Below, in pieces: positions 22,000-37,000 of a stretch of DNA of 64,000 bases. Every line of letters starts with the position of its first letter. Position 1 is the stretch's first letter. The notes under the pieces are model-generated. The model was not told the DNA's origin. It saw nothing but the letters and a program-made list of their open reading frames with translations, and ran no database searches. The position numbers and the translations under genes were made by a program. Source of the stretch: Sapria himalayana. Its lineage: Eukaryota > Streptophyta > Magnoliopsida > Malpighiales > Rafflesiaceae. The stretch spans positions 1,109,101 through 1,173,100 of the forward strand of contig JAREIK010002979.1 in the NCBI GenBank assembly GCA_029783825.1. The letters run 5' to 3'.

Positions 22000-23384
22000 G
22001 TTAGAAATTGCACATTCAGTAATTATCTATTATTCACTACTTGATAGAACTGCCTTTAACTCGCATATCTAGAAACCATTATCAAATGTGGCATCCTTTG
22101 AGGAATCCATTCAAAAATTGAAAAAGAAAACAAGAAGACAATAAAATGAAGCATTCAAATAAGCATCCAAAGCTCAAGGAAAAGCACCATTCTTGCTGCA
22201 CTAGGGAAAAGACTTACTTTTGTTAATTTTTTGCAACAATATCAGTGGCACAATTGATTTCTTTTCAAATATGAACCATAAAAATTATACAAACAATCAA
22301 AACAAAATTGAATATTACAAGTCCAGAGCCTAGCATGGAATACCAGAATCTTATAAAAAATAGCTTGCATTAATTGCATTTAGCTTGAATATTTTAAAAA
22401 ATAAACAATCAGAGCCTAGCATGCAGTACTAGAATCATTTAAAAGACATCTTGCATACAGCTTGCATCTTTTAAAAAACAAACAATCAGAGCCTAGCATG
22501 CAAGACTAAAATCTTGATGGTGAACAACTACATCACCAAAGCAATGCATGTGATCCACTGAACTTCTAGTGCTCTACACAAATTACATTATTTATTTATA
22601 AAAGAAGTTTATAATATTTCAATTCACAACATTATAGCACGTTAAATTGAAATCAAATAGAATTAATAACATGATTAAGAAGATTGATTTGTCATCCCTC
22701 TGAGGCAGATGATTGTTCCAATCTCCATGCTTCAAAAGGTAGTAGCAACAAAACAACAAAAAAAAAGCCAACAAGAAGTGGAAGTCATGTTGAGTGGAAA
22801 GGAAAAGGCATCACGAAGATGAAGACCAATGTGAGGTGGAAATCCTACGCAAATAAGCTTCTAGATCAGGTTAGGTCATTAGGAGTAACCCTATATTTGA
22901 ACCATGGCACTAATGACTGACCAAATATCATTCCAATTTGCTTCTCAGAAATTGAAGACTAACAATGATATAAAAATAAAACACACAATTCATGATAATT
23001 TTATGCAAAACTTTTTAAAATGAAAGTTTCATGCAATTTTAATCACACAAAATACTAATGTACCAAAGCAATACTAGCATCATACCAAAATACTAGCACT
23101 ATATTGTGCCAACTGATGTGGACACTACTGACATGGATCACTATTTGGTTCAAGATTACAAGAATCACATCATCGCACATTGAATGGCCACACTATGGCC
23201 AAAATCTTCATGAAACAGCAAAGTAATGTTATTTTCCACATCAATAATAAATTGTAACTATCGTTGTCACTACCATATATATATATTATCTATTGTCAGC
23301 ATTAGCGGTTAAAGGTTCACACCAATCCACATAGCTTAACACCACTATTCACATTTATGCTGCATAAATCAGGTGGTTGTGTGA
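22000..23384. other. CACTA-element interior, no recognised gene
   Basis: Contains a small repeated motif GAGCCTAGCATG...TA..AGAATC..TTAAAA at about 22326, 22412 and 22491. An open frame of 78 codons at 22684-22920 is K/S/T-rich and not recognised. No conserved motif can be named. Confidence 0.35.
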
Positions 23385-23625
23385 TATGAGCTATGTGATA
23401 GTGTTCACAGTGGATGCATGTGTGGAAAGGTAGTGGGAAATTATATGCATGTAGTCTGTCATGCTTTTTGAGGTAGTGTGGATAGTGAATGCATGTATTT
23501 GTTATAGTAGTCTACAAAATAAATATAGTGCGGAAAAATTAACAAAAAATTAATAAAAAATGATTTGGTGTGTGGGTTATATTTTGTCTGATAGATATTT
23601 TGGTTGCACCAATTTGTGTGGAAAA
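23385..23625. repeat. Dispersed non-coding segment shared with 8150-8385
   Basis: Same ordered words as the first copy (GTGATAGTGTT, TGTGTGGAAAGG, TTATATGCATGTAGT, AAATATAGTGC), showing that the interiors behind the 6221 and 19908 termini are homologous. Confidence 0.65.
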
Positions 23626-23929
23626 GTCCTAGCTAATGTTTAACAGGATATATACCATTTCTAATCACCTAACTTCAACACCCAACAAAATTTATAAATA
23701 GAATTTAATCTATTCAAAAATTTTATTGTTAATCCATTGATAATTATTTATTGGATCTAGTGATAATCAAAATAGTTTAATCTTATCATTTAGAAAATAC
23801 CATATTGTAACCCATTATTAAATCAGTTGGGAAACTCCAAATTGAAATTTTGATGGTATTATGTCCATAGTTATTAATGGATTTGATATATTGATAAAAT
23901 TTGATTAGTAAAATAATTTTTTGGTAATA

Positions 23930-25190
23930 ATAATTAAACACATAGTTATCTATAGTCATCATACACTGTTATACATATAGTTATAAATATAGTTACTTAT
24001 AATTATACATAGTAATATATAGTTATCAATATAGTTTTAAAAAGTTATATATAGTTATATGTTGTTATCCATATATTTATAAAAATAGAATTGGTAAAAC
24101 ATATAGTTTTATATAGTTTTAAATATATTTAATATGCATATAATTATATATAAAGTTTTTATAGTTGTACATATAATAAAATACAAATACATATAGTTAT
24201 ATGTTATTATACATATAGTATATATAGCTATAAATAGTTATATATAGTTAAACATATAGTTATATATAGATATATTCATACAAAGTAGTTATAAGTAGTT
24301 ATAGATAAATGTATACAAAGTTATAAACAAATATATAAACTGACATATATGCATACATAGTTACAAAGATAGTTATATTTAATTATATAAAGTTTTATAT
24401 AGTTATACAAATATTTATAAATAGTTATACACAAATAATTAAACATAATATTGTATGTTGTTATACATTTAATTATAAATATAGTTACATATGGTTATAT
24501 ATATAGTTACACATATAGTTATACTTATATTTATACATGTAGGTATATATATTTTTTCATATAATTTTATATATTTATACATATAGTTATGTATAGGTAT
24601 AGATATAGTTAAATACATTTTTATATACTAATATATAAAAATATATATTAAATATATGTTGTCAATTATATATTTAAATATAGTTATGCATAATATTTTT
24701 ATAGTTATACATATAGTAAAAGATACTTATTTATAGTTATATGTTCTTATACCTCTAGTATATTTAGTTATAAATAAAGTTATATATAATTATATTTAAT
24801 TATACATATAGTTATACATATGTATGTAGTTTAAGATGAGTTATATATAACATTTTTTTGGTTATACATATCGTAAAATACAATTATATATAGTTATATA
24901 TTATTATACATATAGTATATTTTGTTAGAAATATAGTTATATAGAATTATATTTATGGTTATAAATTATTATATAGTTAAAAATATAGTTATATATAGTT
25001 TTAATTATAGTTATAAAAATAGTTTACATAGTTACAAATATAGTTACATATAGTTATAAAGAGTTTTATATAGTTATACCAATAATAATAAATCGTTATA
25101 AATATATAGTTAAGCATATAGTTATATATATGTTGTAATAAATTTTAATTATAATTATAGTTACATGTTTGATTGTCCAAATAGTTATAC
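23930..25190 (-). repeat. AT-rich ~0.53-kb tandem repeat, reverse orientation
   Basis: Composed of ATAGTTATATATAGTTATAC-type words, the reverse complement of the satellite at 9190-10240 and 42600-44060. It fills about 1.26 kb, consistent with 2-2.5 monomers. Its reversed orientation fits a minus-strand CACTA element at 19908-28327. Confidence 0.75.
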
Positions 25191-26556
25191 ATTTTTAATA
25201 ATTTTTTTGTAACTATTTCAATGACATAATTGGTTTCTTTTCAAATCTGAACCATCAAAATTAAACAAACAATCAAGACAAAATTGAATATTACAAGTCC
25301 ATTTATCCAAAGGTTACCTAGATTTAGTTCCATTTCAAAAAACATCAATATATTGAATTATTTATACATATTCTTATATATCTTCATATTTAACATGTAT
25401 TTTGTATGTTCAATACATATAAGAAATGCTTATTATATAAGAGTGAAATAATAGACTTTGAACAATATATTATGTCGAGCTTTATAAATATTATTGTGAT
25501 TTTATTTCTTATGTAATTGAGTTATGGTTTTATTTAATTTGTTTTAACACAAGAATTTTAAAAAAGAAAGCCTATTTTTTTTAAAAAATAATTTATTAAT
25601 CCATAATTAACAAAAAAAAATTTACTTTTTATTTTCCTATTGATAGAAATAAGACCAATGATGTTTGAATTGGTTTTTTGTAGGATAGAAATTCAAATAA
25701 CACATTATGTATGATTTATTTCTTGAAAACACTTTGAACTTATATAAGATTGTTTTTAGCTGATAGAGACTAATATTTTTTGTGTTTCAATATATTTAAT
25801 ATAATTTGAAGTGAGTAAAAATTTGATAAAAAATATTTTTTAGAAAATAGCTAATTTAGAGAGCACATATTAATGCTGATGTCTTTTTCATATTTCAAGA
25901 AAAAAAAACATAAAGAACTTCCACCCTATGTAATTGGGTTTAATTTCATTATCAAATATTGAATGTCATTGTCGATTGTAAATAATGTGAATTATGGTAT
26001 ATTATGTTAGTTTTCTAACAATTTTATTTTCACAAATCACATATAATTTGTGAACTATAAATGATATGCCATTCTAAAGGTTCTAAAAAATATGTTTGAA
26101 CACATGTTCAAGGATATTGTGGGAGACTTGCAATTGTGTTTAATTTGTTCAGAAATTATTGAATGTGATTGTATTCATTTTTATTATGTTGAATATGGTA
26201 AATTAAGATATTTTTCTAGCCACAACATTTCGACAAAGCACATATATTTTATGAATTGAATAGCATATTATTTATTCTGGTTATATACATGACATGTCAA
26301 CATTTCAATAATTTTTAATGAAAAAAAATGAACCTAAAAATAATAGGGACACTTTCTCTCTAAAAAACATTATATTATTGATGATAGTGTAACTGCCATG
26401 CCAATTACCTATCAAACTGAACATTGAAATGTGATCGAACACTATAATCAAAATGAGATTCAAAAATAAATACCAACTAGAAAGAGTGATAATGTAGGAA
26501 TAAGGTATTAAAAAAATAGAATCAATATAAAATAAATAATCCCTAGATGATAGGTA
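25191..26556. other. AT-rich sequence, nothing recognised
   Basis: No coding, terminal or tandem-repeat signal was recognised. Confidence 0.5.
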
Positions 26557-26656
26557 GAGAAGAAGCCTGCTGAGAAGCTTCCAAAGGACTCATCTAGGTC
26601 ATCAATCGATAAGAAGAAGAAGCGTATGAAAAATATAAACCAACAAACTTTATAGT
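26557..26656 (+). pseudogene. Possible histone H2B N-terminal tail-like fragment
   Basis: The + strand frame from 26557 reads EKKPAEKLPKDSSRSSIDKK, then KKRMKN, and ends at a TAG. Plant H2B tails are rich in such K-K-P-A-E-K and K-L-P-K-D...D-K-K-K-K-R blocks. The folded core is absent. Given the Lys-rich low-complexity nature this match is tentative; a generic lysine-rich segment is the alternative. Confidence 0.3.
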
Positions 26657-26699
26657 TGGAAGATGAGAAATATAAACCAACCTCAAAGCTTATACTTCT

Positions 26700-26815
26700 T
26701 CACAATGATGGCAGATGAAAATGATGGACAATAATGGTGGATGATGATGGAGGATGACAATGACGACAATGGTGATGGATTATGATGGCGGAGAACGATG
26801 ATGAATGGTGAATTT
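26700..26815. repeat. GAT/GGA trinucleotide-rich tract
   Basis: Degenerate GATGATGG, GATGACAATGACGAC and similar triplets over ~110 bp. No gene is assigned. Confidence 0.6.
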
Positions 26816-27009
26816 TCCCTACTCCATTACTACAATCGAATGGGTGCTCATGCTCTCGGTTGGGGAGTGCAAACAATGGGTTTTTTAATGAATTTCACCC
26901 ATATATTGGATATGGGCTTGTGAAAGGTTTGAATATATACCATTATAAATTTTATATCAAATTTTTGATTATGTCTTATAATCTATTTCTAAATTATATA
27001 TCAAATTTT

Positions 27010-27124
27010 ATATATTTACCTATTTATGTATTTATGTATTTATGTATTTATGTATTTGTGTATTTATATATTTATGTATTTATATATTTATATATTTATA
27101 TCTTTAGATATGTATATGTGTGTT

Positions 27125-27155
<31 letters not shown>

Positions 27156-27275
27156 TCACACACACACACACACACACACACATATTCACATAATTACATA
27201 TATTGACATATATTCACATATTCACATATTTAAATATTTACATATTTACATATTTACATATTTACATTTTTTATA
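27010..27275. repeat. Compound 8-bp repeats around a (TG)(TA)(CA) hairpin
   Basis: (TATTTATG)n at about 27020-27100 leads into (TG)n(TA)n at 27117-27153, then TTC, then (CA)n at 27155-27182, followed by (ACATATTT)n to about 27265. The TG and CA blocks are mutually complementary across the TA centre and can form a long hairpin. An open frame through it is a repeat artefact. Confidence 0.8.
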
Positions 27276-27299
27276 TAATTTATAATTTATAAAATTCTA

Positions 27300-28327
27300 A
27301 AAATTATTTAAAGTGAGAAGATAATAAAAAAAAGTTGTATTTATTATTTTAATAAAAATGGAGTATTAAAAGCTAATACTAAAAATCATACTCAATTATT
27401 TAATTCTTATAAATTTCAGTAGGGGCAAAAAATAAAATTTGATTCAAATTAACTTAGTGTCAATTTGGTAGTAATTTTCAAAAGTGTTTATAGGGCATAA
27501 AAAAAAGTTTTATCATGAGCAAAAAATATCCATAGTAATATTTAAATAACTTTGTTGAAACCCTTAAAAACACTTGAAGTGTTCTTTTAATAATTACATT
27601 GAGATATTTATTTTTAAAATCATCAAAGTTTTTTTGATGTAATTAAAACATGTATGTATTAATCTTTAAAATATCAATTTATTTTGTTTTAAATTTTATG
27701 AAAATATTAAAATTTGATTTTATTATTCAAAATTTTCAAATTTTTAGTAATTATATTTTAAAAAGATTCCTATAAGAATAAATATATATATATTTTTACT
27801 TTAAATAATATAAATATTTACTTGTTTATTTGTTAATTTATATATTTTTATAATTTTTTTTATTTAATCATACAAATATTTATTTTAGCTTTTATTAGTA
27901 GTACTTTTTATTTATGTTTATTTTTAAAAAATATATCTTAAAATTTATTATATTTATATAAAAATAATTTAATGTTTTTTAATAATAATATTAAAATAAC
28001 ATAATTAAATATTTCTGAAAAATATTTTGTATAATTTTTAAAATATTATATAATCAAAAAAAAGTTATTTTAGTCTTTATTAATATACATTATTATTATT
28101 ATTTATAGATTTTTATAATTTATTTATTTATAATATCCTATTTTTTATAATTTATAAGAAGAATGACTTTAAAGGATCACTCAACAATAGACCATGACAT
28201 ACCTTTAATATACAAAATTATATAAAATATTAAAACAAATAATATATTAAAAAAAATTTAATTATTAAAGATTAGTGTTAGAAATTATCACCAGCACAAA
28301 TAGCTAGGAAAAAATCCCAAGCTAAAT
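27300..28327 (-). mobile_element. CACTA left arm in reverse orientation, terminus lost
   Basis: Its reverse complement starts GCATTTAGCTTGGGATTTTTTCCTAGC, matching 11247 and 4065, and continues with GGTCTATTGTTGAGTGATCC, the landmark also at 4197, 11388 and 38870. The outer ~360 bp including the CACTA end are missing and the arm joins the GATA array directly at about 28327. Confidence 0.75.
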
Positions 28328-30685
28328 GCATATATTTGATAGGCACAATGATAGATAGATTGATAGACATATCGATAAACAAATTTATAGATCGATTGAT
28401 ATATAGAATAATAGACATTCTGATAGACAAATAGATAGATAGATAGATAGACTAATAGATAGAATATTAGATATATATAGATAGATAGAGAAATGGATAT
28501 ATAGATAGATAGATATGTAGTCAGAAAGATAGATATAGATATATAAATAGATAGATAGTCATGTAGATAAAAGGATAGATAGAAAGATAAACATATAGAT
28601 AGATATATAGATATAGATATATAGATATATATATTATATATAGACAGATAGATACAGTGATAGATAGACAAATAAATGACAAAATATATAGACAGATATA
28701 TAGATAGATAGATAAACAAGTAGATAGATAGATAGAGTGATAGATAGACAATTAAATAAAAAATAGATTGATTGATTGATAGACAAACATATAGATAGAT
28801 AGATAGACATATAAAAAAATAGATAGATAGATAAATATACAGATAGATAGACAGACAGATAGATAGACAAATAAATAGGTAGTTAGATAGTAGATAGATA
28901 TATAGAAAAAATCTATAGATAGATAGATTTATAGACAAGTACATAAATAGATAGATAGATAGATAGATAGATAAACATATAGATATATAGATAGATAGAT
29001 ATAGAGATAAAAAGATAGGTTGATAGAAAGATATATAGACCAAAATAAAGATAGATAGATATACAAGTAGATAAAAAGATAGATAGATAGACTGATAGAG
29101 AGACAAATAGAGAAACAAATAGATAGATATTTAAATAGATAGATAGATAAACAGACAGATAGATAGACATATAGAAAAATATACAAAATAGATTGTAAAA
29201 TAGATAGATAGATAGACAAGCAAGCAGTCAAGTAGGTAGACAATAATGTAGGCATGTAGATAGATAGATAGACAATCAAACAAAACGATAGATATAGTGA
29301 AAAAAATATACAAACAGACAAATAGACATACAAATAGATAGATAGATAGGCAGATAGATAGACAGATAGATAAAGAAATAGAAAGACAAATATATATATA
29401 GATAGATAGAAAGAATGATAGATAGATTTATAGACATGTAGATAGACAAATTGATAGATAAATAGATAGATATCTAAATATATAGATAGATAGATAAAAA
29501 GAGAGATAGATAGATAGGTAAATAGATATATAGATAGATAGATAGATAGAGAGATTGATAGACAATTTGATAGATACATTGATAGACATTTTGATAGACA
29601 TATATAAACAGATAAATAGATAGATATATAGATAGATAGATAAAGAAATTGACAGATAGATAGAAAGATAGATAGACAAATACATAGATAGATTGATATA
29701 TATACCAATTATTAGACTAATATATAGATAACTAGATAGATAGACTTATAGATAGATAAATTGATAAAGATATATATAGACCGATAGATAGACAGAAATA
29801 TAGATAAAGAGATAGACAAATATATAAACAAATAGTAGTAAATAGATATCTAAAAAGATAGACAGATAGAAGTATATATATATATATACACACACACACA
29901 CAAAATTAGATAGATAGATAGACATATTTATAAATAGTTAGATAGACAGACAGACAGATAGATTAAAAAATAGATAGATAGATATACATAAATATTGATA
30001 GATAGAAAGATAGATAGGTAGTCAGATAAAAAAATAAAAAGACAGAAATATAGATACAAAGATAGATAGATAGATAAACAGATGGAGAGACAGACAGAAA
30101 GAGTGATAGATGATAGTTACATAGATAGATATATAGAAAAAGATAGATAGATCGATAGATCGATAGATAGATTGATAGATAGATAGTTAGAAAAATAGAA
30201 AGAGTGTTTGAAAGAAAGATTGATAGATAGATTGAAAAGTAGATAGATTGACAAATAGATAGAGTGACATATATATTAACAAATAGATGATATTTAGATA
30301 GAAAGACAAATCGATAGATAGATAGATAGATAGATTGATTGATTGATAGATACACAGATAGATACATAGATTCAAAGAAAAAGTGATAAATAGATTGATA
30401 TACATTTTCTTATACAAATTCATAGATAGATTGATAGATAGATAGATTCATTGATTGATAGATAGATAGACAGACAGATAGATATTTAGATAGATTCATA
30501 GAAAGATAGATAAATCAAAAATTATTAGATATAAATATTAATGGATAGATAATTAGATACATAGACATATAGATAGATAGATAGTTATATAGAGAAAATT
30601 TGTAGTCAAATAGATAGGAAGAAAAAAAGACAGATATATCGATAGATATATAGATAGATAGAAAAAGAGATAGATAGAAAGAAAG

Positions 30686-30716
<31 letters not shown>

Positions 30717-32837
30717 AATAGATAGAAAGATAGATATATAGTTAAAAAAATAGATTGATAGATAGATATATAGACATATTGTTAGATAGATAGAAAACAT
30801 ATAAATAGATAATATATTATTATACTGATATATAGATAGATAGATAAATAGATATAAAGATAGAAATAGATATAGATAGATAGATAAATAGATAGATAGA
30901 TACACATATAGATAGATAGATATACATTAAGATACACAGAAAGGTATATATTTTGATAGATAAATAGAGAGATATACATATATATAGATTGATTGATTGA
31001 TAAATAGATAGATGGATAGATAGATAGTTAGTTAGATAGACAAATAGATAGGCAGATAATTAGACAAATAGATAGATAGATAGATCGATAAATATATAAA
31101 TAGATTATTAGACTAATATATAGTTAGATAGATAAATAGATAGGTATATTAATACATATGTAGATAGATAGAAAAATAGATAGAAAAATTGATTGACAGA
31201 TAGATAGATATATAGATAGATAATAAGAAAGTTAAATAGACTAATAAATAGACATATAGATAAATAGATAGATAGGTAGATAGATAGATATACAAAAAAA
31301 AGATTTATAGATAGATAGAAAAAATATGCAAATATATCGACAGATAGATAAATAGAGAGATACTCATATTGATAGATAGATAGATAGATATATAGATGGT
31401 CAAATAAATATACAAATAGATAGAAAGATTGATATACTTATAGTATACTGTTAGATAGACTGATAGATAGGTAGATTGATAGATAGACGAGTAGATAGAT
31501 AGATAGATAGACTAATAGATAAACATATAAATAAATATTTAGATAGATAGATAGATAGTTATACACATAAATAGATAGATAGATAGACAAGTAGATAGAT
31601 AGATAGATAGATAGACAGAAAGATAGACTAATAGATAGACAGTTAGATAAATAGATAGATCGACAAGTAGATAGATAGATAGATAGGTAATAGACAGATA
31701 ATGAGATAGATACATAGATAGATAGATTGATTGGTATTCAAATTGATGGTAAAATAGATAGATAGACAGACTAACATGTAAGTAGTCAAGAAGGTAGACA
31801 ATCTGGTAGGTAGGCAGACAAACCGTTAGACAAACATACAAATAGACACATAGAATGAAAGACTGGCAATCAAACAAATAGGAAAAAAGATAAAATCACA
31901 AATAGACAGATGGATAGATAGGCAAATAGATTTGTAGATAGACAAATAGACAAATACATGGATAGATAGTTTGATACATAAATAGATAGTTAGATAGATA
32001 GACAAATTGATAAATAAATAGATATATATATATATAGATAGATAGAAAACGAGATATATAGATAATATATAGATAGCTAAAAAATAGATAGGTATATAGA
32101 TAAATGGATTGACAAATTAATAGATAGAATGATAGAAAGAATGAAATATAGATTGATAGACATACTAACATACAGATTGATAGATATATTGATAGATATA
32201 TTGATAGATAGATTATTAGACATAATGATAGACAAATAGATAGATAGAGAGATAGATAGATATAGAGATAGATAGATAAAGATATAGAAAGAAAGTAAGA
32301 TAAATAGATATTTAAATAGATTATTAGGAAGATATATATATACATAGATAGATAGATAGATTGACAAATAGATAGACATCTTGATACACAAATAGAAGGT
32401 TAGTATGATAGATAGATAAAGATATATATATATATATATATATATAAAGGCAAATAAAAGACTTTAAGATAAAAAATATAGATAGATAGATAGACAGATA
32501 TAATCAGATAGACAACCAAAAGGAAAGACAAACAACTAGAAATATTGATAGATAGATAGATAGACAGATAGATAGGTATAAAGATACATTGACAAATAGA
32601 TAGTCATATAGATATAGATATACATATACATATACATATAGATAGATAAATATATATATAAACAAACAAATAGATAGATAGATAGATAGATATATAAACA
32701 AATAGATAGATAGATATATATATATATATATATATAAACAAATATAGAAATAGATAGATATACATATTTATAGACAGAAAGATCAAAAGATTGTTAGAAC
32801 GATTCATAAGTAGTTATATAGACTGATTAAAAGATAG

Positions 32838-32868
<31 letters not shown>

Positions 32869-33996
32869 AATAAATAGATAGATAGATAGATAAATAAATA
32901 GACAGATAGATAGATAGATAAAAGCCAAATAGAAAATAGACATATAAAAAGATAGATACAAGTCTAATAGATAGATAAATAGATAGAAAGATATATAGAC
33001 AAAAAAATAGATATATACATATATAGAGAGATAGATAAATAGAAAAATAGATAGATTGACAAATAAATAGAAAGAAAGATAGATAGATAGATATATAAAT
33101 AAAAAGATAGTTGGACAAATAGATTGATTGATTAATAGAAAGATTGATTGACCTATTGATAGATAGAATGATAGAGTGCTTGATAGACAGATTGATAGAA
33201 ATATAGAAAGATAGATTGATTAAATGATAGATAGATAAATAGATAGATATACTTATTAATCGACCGTTTATTAGACAATTTGATAGATGGATAGACAAAC
33301 AAAGAAATAAATATATAGGTGGTCAAATAAATTGATATGAAGATAAATAGACAGATTGATAAATAGATAAATTAATTGATTACCAAAAAGATAGATAAGA
33401 CAAATAGATAGTTAGAAAGATAAATAGACAGATACACAGATTTATTGATTGATACACAATAGGTTGATAGTCAAAATTATAAATAGTTTGATAGAGAGAG
33501 AGAGAGAGAGATAGAAAGATAGATAGAAAAACAAATATATAGAAAAATAGAATAAATATTGATAGATAGATTGATAGATATTTTGATATTTAGATTAATA
33601 GACATATTGAAAGAAAGATAGATGATTGACTTATAGTCAAAGATAGATAGATTGATATATTGAAAGATTAATAAATAGATTGATAGATTAATAGAAAGAT
33701 ATATAGATCGATAGATAGATGAATAGATACATAGATCAATAGATAGATCGATACTTAAATAGATAAATAAATAAATAGATTTAATAGAAAGAAAAGATTG
33801 GTAAATAGAAAGACACACATATAGATAGAGAGATAAATAAAAAGATAGTTAGATAGATAGACAGATAGACAGACAGACAGATAGATAGATAGATAGAAAG
33901 ATTGATATATTGATATATAGATTGATAGATAGATAGATATATAGATACATAGATAAATAGACAGATAGATAGACAAATATATAGATAGATAGATAA

Positions 33997-34027
<31 letters not shown>

Positions 34028-37000
34028 GATAGATAGATAGATGGATATATAGATAGACAAATACATAGACAGATAGTTAGACATATAGATTGATATATAT
34101 ATATATATATAGACATACTGCTAGACATACAAATAATAGATAGATATATAGATAGTATATACAATTATAGATAAATAGATGGACAGATAATTAGATAGAT
34201 AGATTGTTAGATAGACAGATAAATAGATAGATGGATACCTAAAAAGATAGATAGACAGATAGATAGATGGTTAGATTGACAAATAAATAAAAAAAGTCTA
34301 ACAAATAGAAAAATATGACATTTGATAGATAGACTAACATTTTAACAAATATAAAGGTAGATAGTTAGATAGATAGATTTATAAATTGATTTATAAATAG
34401 ATAGATAAATAGATATATACATAGATAGAAAAATAGATTGAATGATATTTTGATAGATTGATTGATATACATATTGTTTGACAGATTGATTGATATATTG
34501 ATAAAAAGATATATAAAATGATAGATAGATAGATAGGCACTCAAATATATAGATAAAAAGATAGAAAGTCTTACAGATAGATATGATAAAATATTGACAG
34601 ATATATAGAAAGAAAGATAAACAAATAGATAAACAGATAGATAGACAAATAGATAGACAGATAGATATACAAATAAATAAAAAATAGATAGATAGATAAA
34701 TCGATTGACAGATAGATAAATTTATAGATAGATAGAAATATAGATAGATGATAGATGATAGATAGATAGATAGATAGATAATTGATTGATAGACATATAG
34801 ATAGATAGATTCATAGATAGAAAGATAAATAGATAGATAGAAAATTAGGAGATAGATAGATTAATTGATAGACATATAGATAGGTAGACCGATAGATAAA
34901 CAAATACATAGATAGAAATATAGATAGATAGATAGATATAAAGATAGAAATATAGATAGACAAATAGAGTCATATATATAAATAGATTATTATACTGATA
35001 TTTAGATAGATAGATAGATGGAAAGATAAGTAGATATATAGAAAGATAGACAGATAAATAGATATATAACTAGATTATAAAACTAATACACACACACACA
35101 CACACACACATATAGATAGATATATAGTTAGATAGATAGATAGATAGACAAATATATAGAGAAAAAGAAAGATTGTAGATAGACATATAGATAGACAAAT
35201 AGATAAAGAGATAGATTGATAGATAAACAAATATAAAAATAGATAGACACTTAGTTAAACTGATAGATAGACAGTAAGATAGATAAAAAGATAAACAAAT
35301 AGATATATAGATAGATATAAAGATAGACAAATAGATAGTTAGATAGATAGTCAAATCAATAAATAGATATATAGATATATGGAAATACATTTTGAAAAAT
35401 ATATAAATAAATAGATAGATAGAGAGGTAGATAGATAGATAGATAGATAGGTAGGTAGATAAATAGATAGACAAGTAGATATACAGATAGATAGACTAAT
35501 ATATCATTACATAAATAGATATATTGATAGGTAAATATATCGATAGATAGACAGACATATAGATAAATAGATAGATAGATAGATAAATAAATAAATAGTA
35601 AAACAAATAAAATAGATATACATATAGGAAAGCAGTCAGGAAAGCAGACAATTAGGTAGGTAGGTAGATATACACACAGACAAACAAACAAATAGATACA
35701 TAAAATGATAGAAAAAAAATAAAAATAGACAAATAGATATATAGACTGATAAAAATATAGATAGATAAACCTATTGATAACCATAATGATAGATAGATTG
35801 ATTGATTGATATACTGATAGATATATTGACAGAGATATAGAAAAACTGATCGACAAATAGATAGATGGATAGATAGATAGACAAATAGATAAACAGACAT
35901 ATAGATAGATAGATAGAAAGATAGATAGATATACAAAAAAATTGAAAGATTTATAGATTAACAGATAGATTGACAAATTGATAGAAAGATTAATAAATTG
36001 ACTAATAGGCTGATTAAAAAATAAATTGATAGATATATTGATAGATAGATAGATTAAAAGATTGATAGGTATATAGATAGATAGATAGATTAATTGATTG
36101 ATAGATAGATTCCCATATATATATATATATATAGATATAATGACAAAATAGATTTAGATATAGAAAGTTAGATCATTAGAAAGATATATAGATAGATATA
36201 GAGAGAAAAGGTCTTACAGTTAGACAAATAGACAGTCAGATAGACAGACAAATAGATAGATAGACAATTATATAGATAGATAAACAAATAGATATACAGA
36301 TTGATAGATAGATTAATATATAGATTGATAGATAGATAAAAATAGACAAATAAATAATTGATAGATAGATAAATAGTCAAATTGATAAAAAGATAAATAG
36401 ATAAATAGATAGATAAATAGATATAGATATAGATAGACAGACAGATAGATAGATACACATATACATAGATAGACAGATATATAGACAGATAGAAAAATAG
36501 ATAGATTGGCAGAATGATAGACAAATTAAAAGATAGAAAGATAGACATAAAAAAATATTGACATATGGATTGATAGAAAGATAGAAAAAATATAGACATA
36601 TAGATAGATTGATAGACAAATAGATAGATAGATAGCTAGAATTATAGACAAATATGCAGATAAATAGATAGAAATATAGATAAATATATAGTTACATAGA
36701 AATATAATTACATAGATAAAAAGATAGATAGATAGACTTAAAAATAGATAGATATATAGATAGATTCATAATAATTAAATAGATAAATAGATATAAAGGC
36801 AGATAGATAGATAGATAGATAGAGAGATATAAAGATAAGTAGAGAGATTGTTAGAGAAAATGATAGAGAGATTGATATTTATATTAATAGATAGATTAAA
36901 AGAGATATATATATATATATATAAAGAGAGATAAATAGATAAATACATTGAAAGAAAGATAGATATATATATAGATAGATTGATATATCAATTGAGGGAT

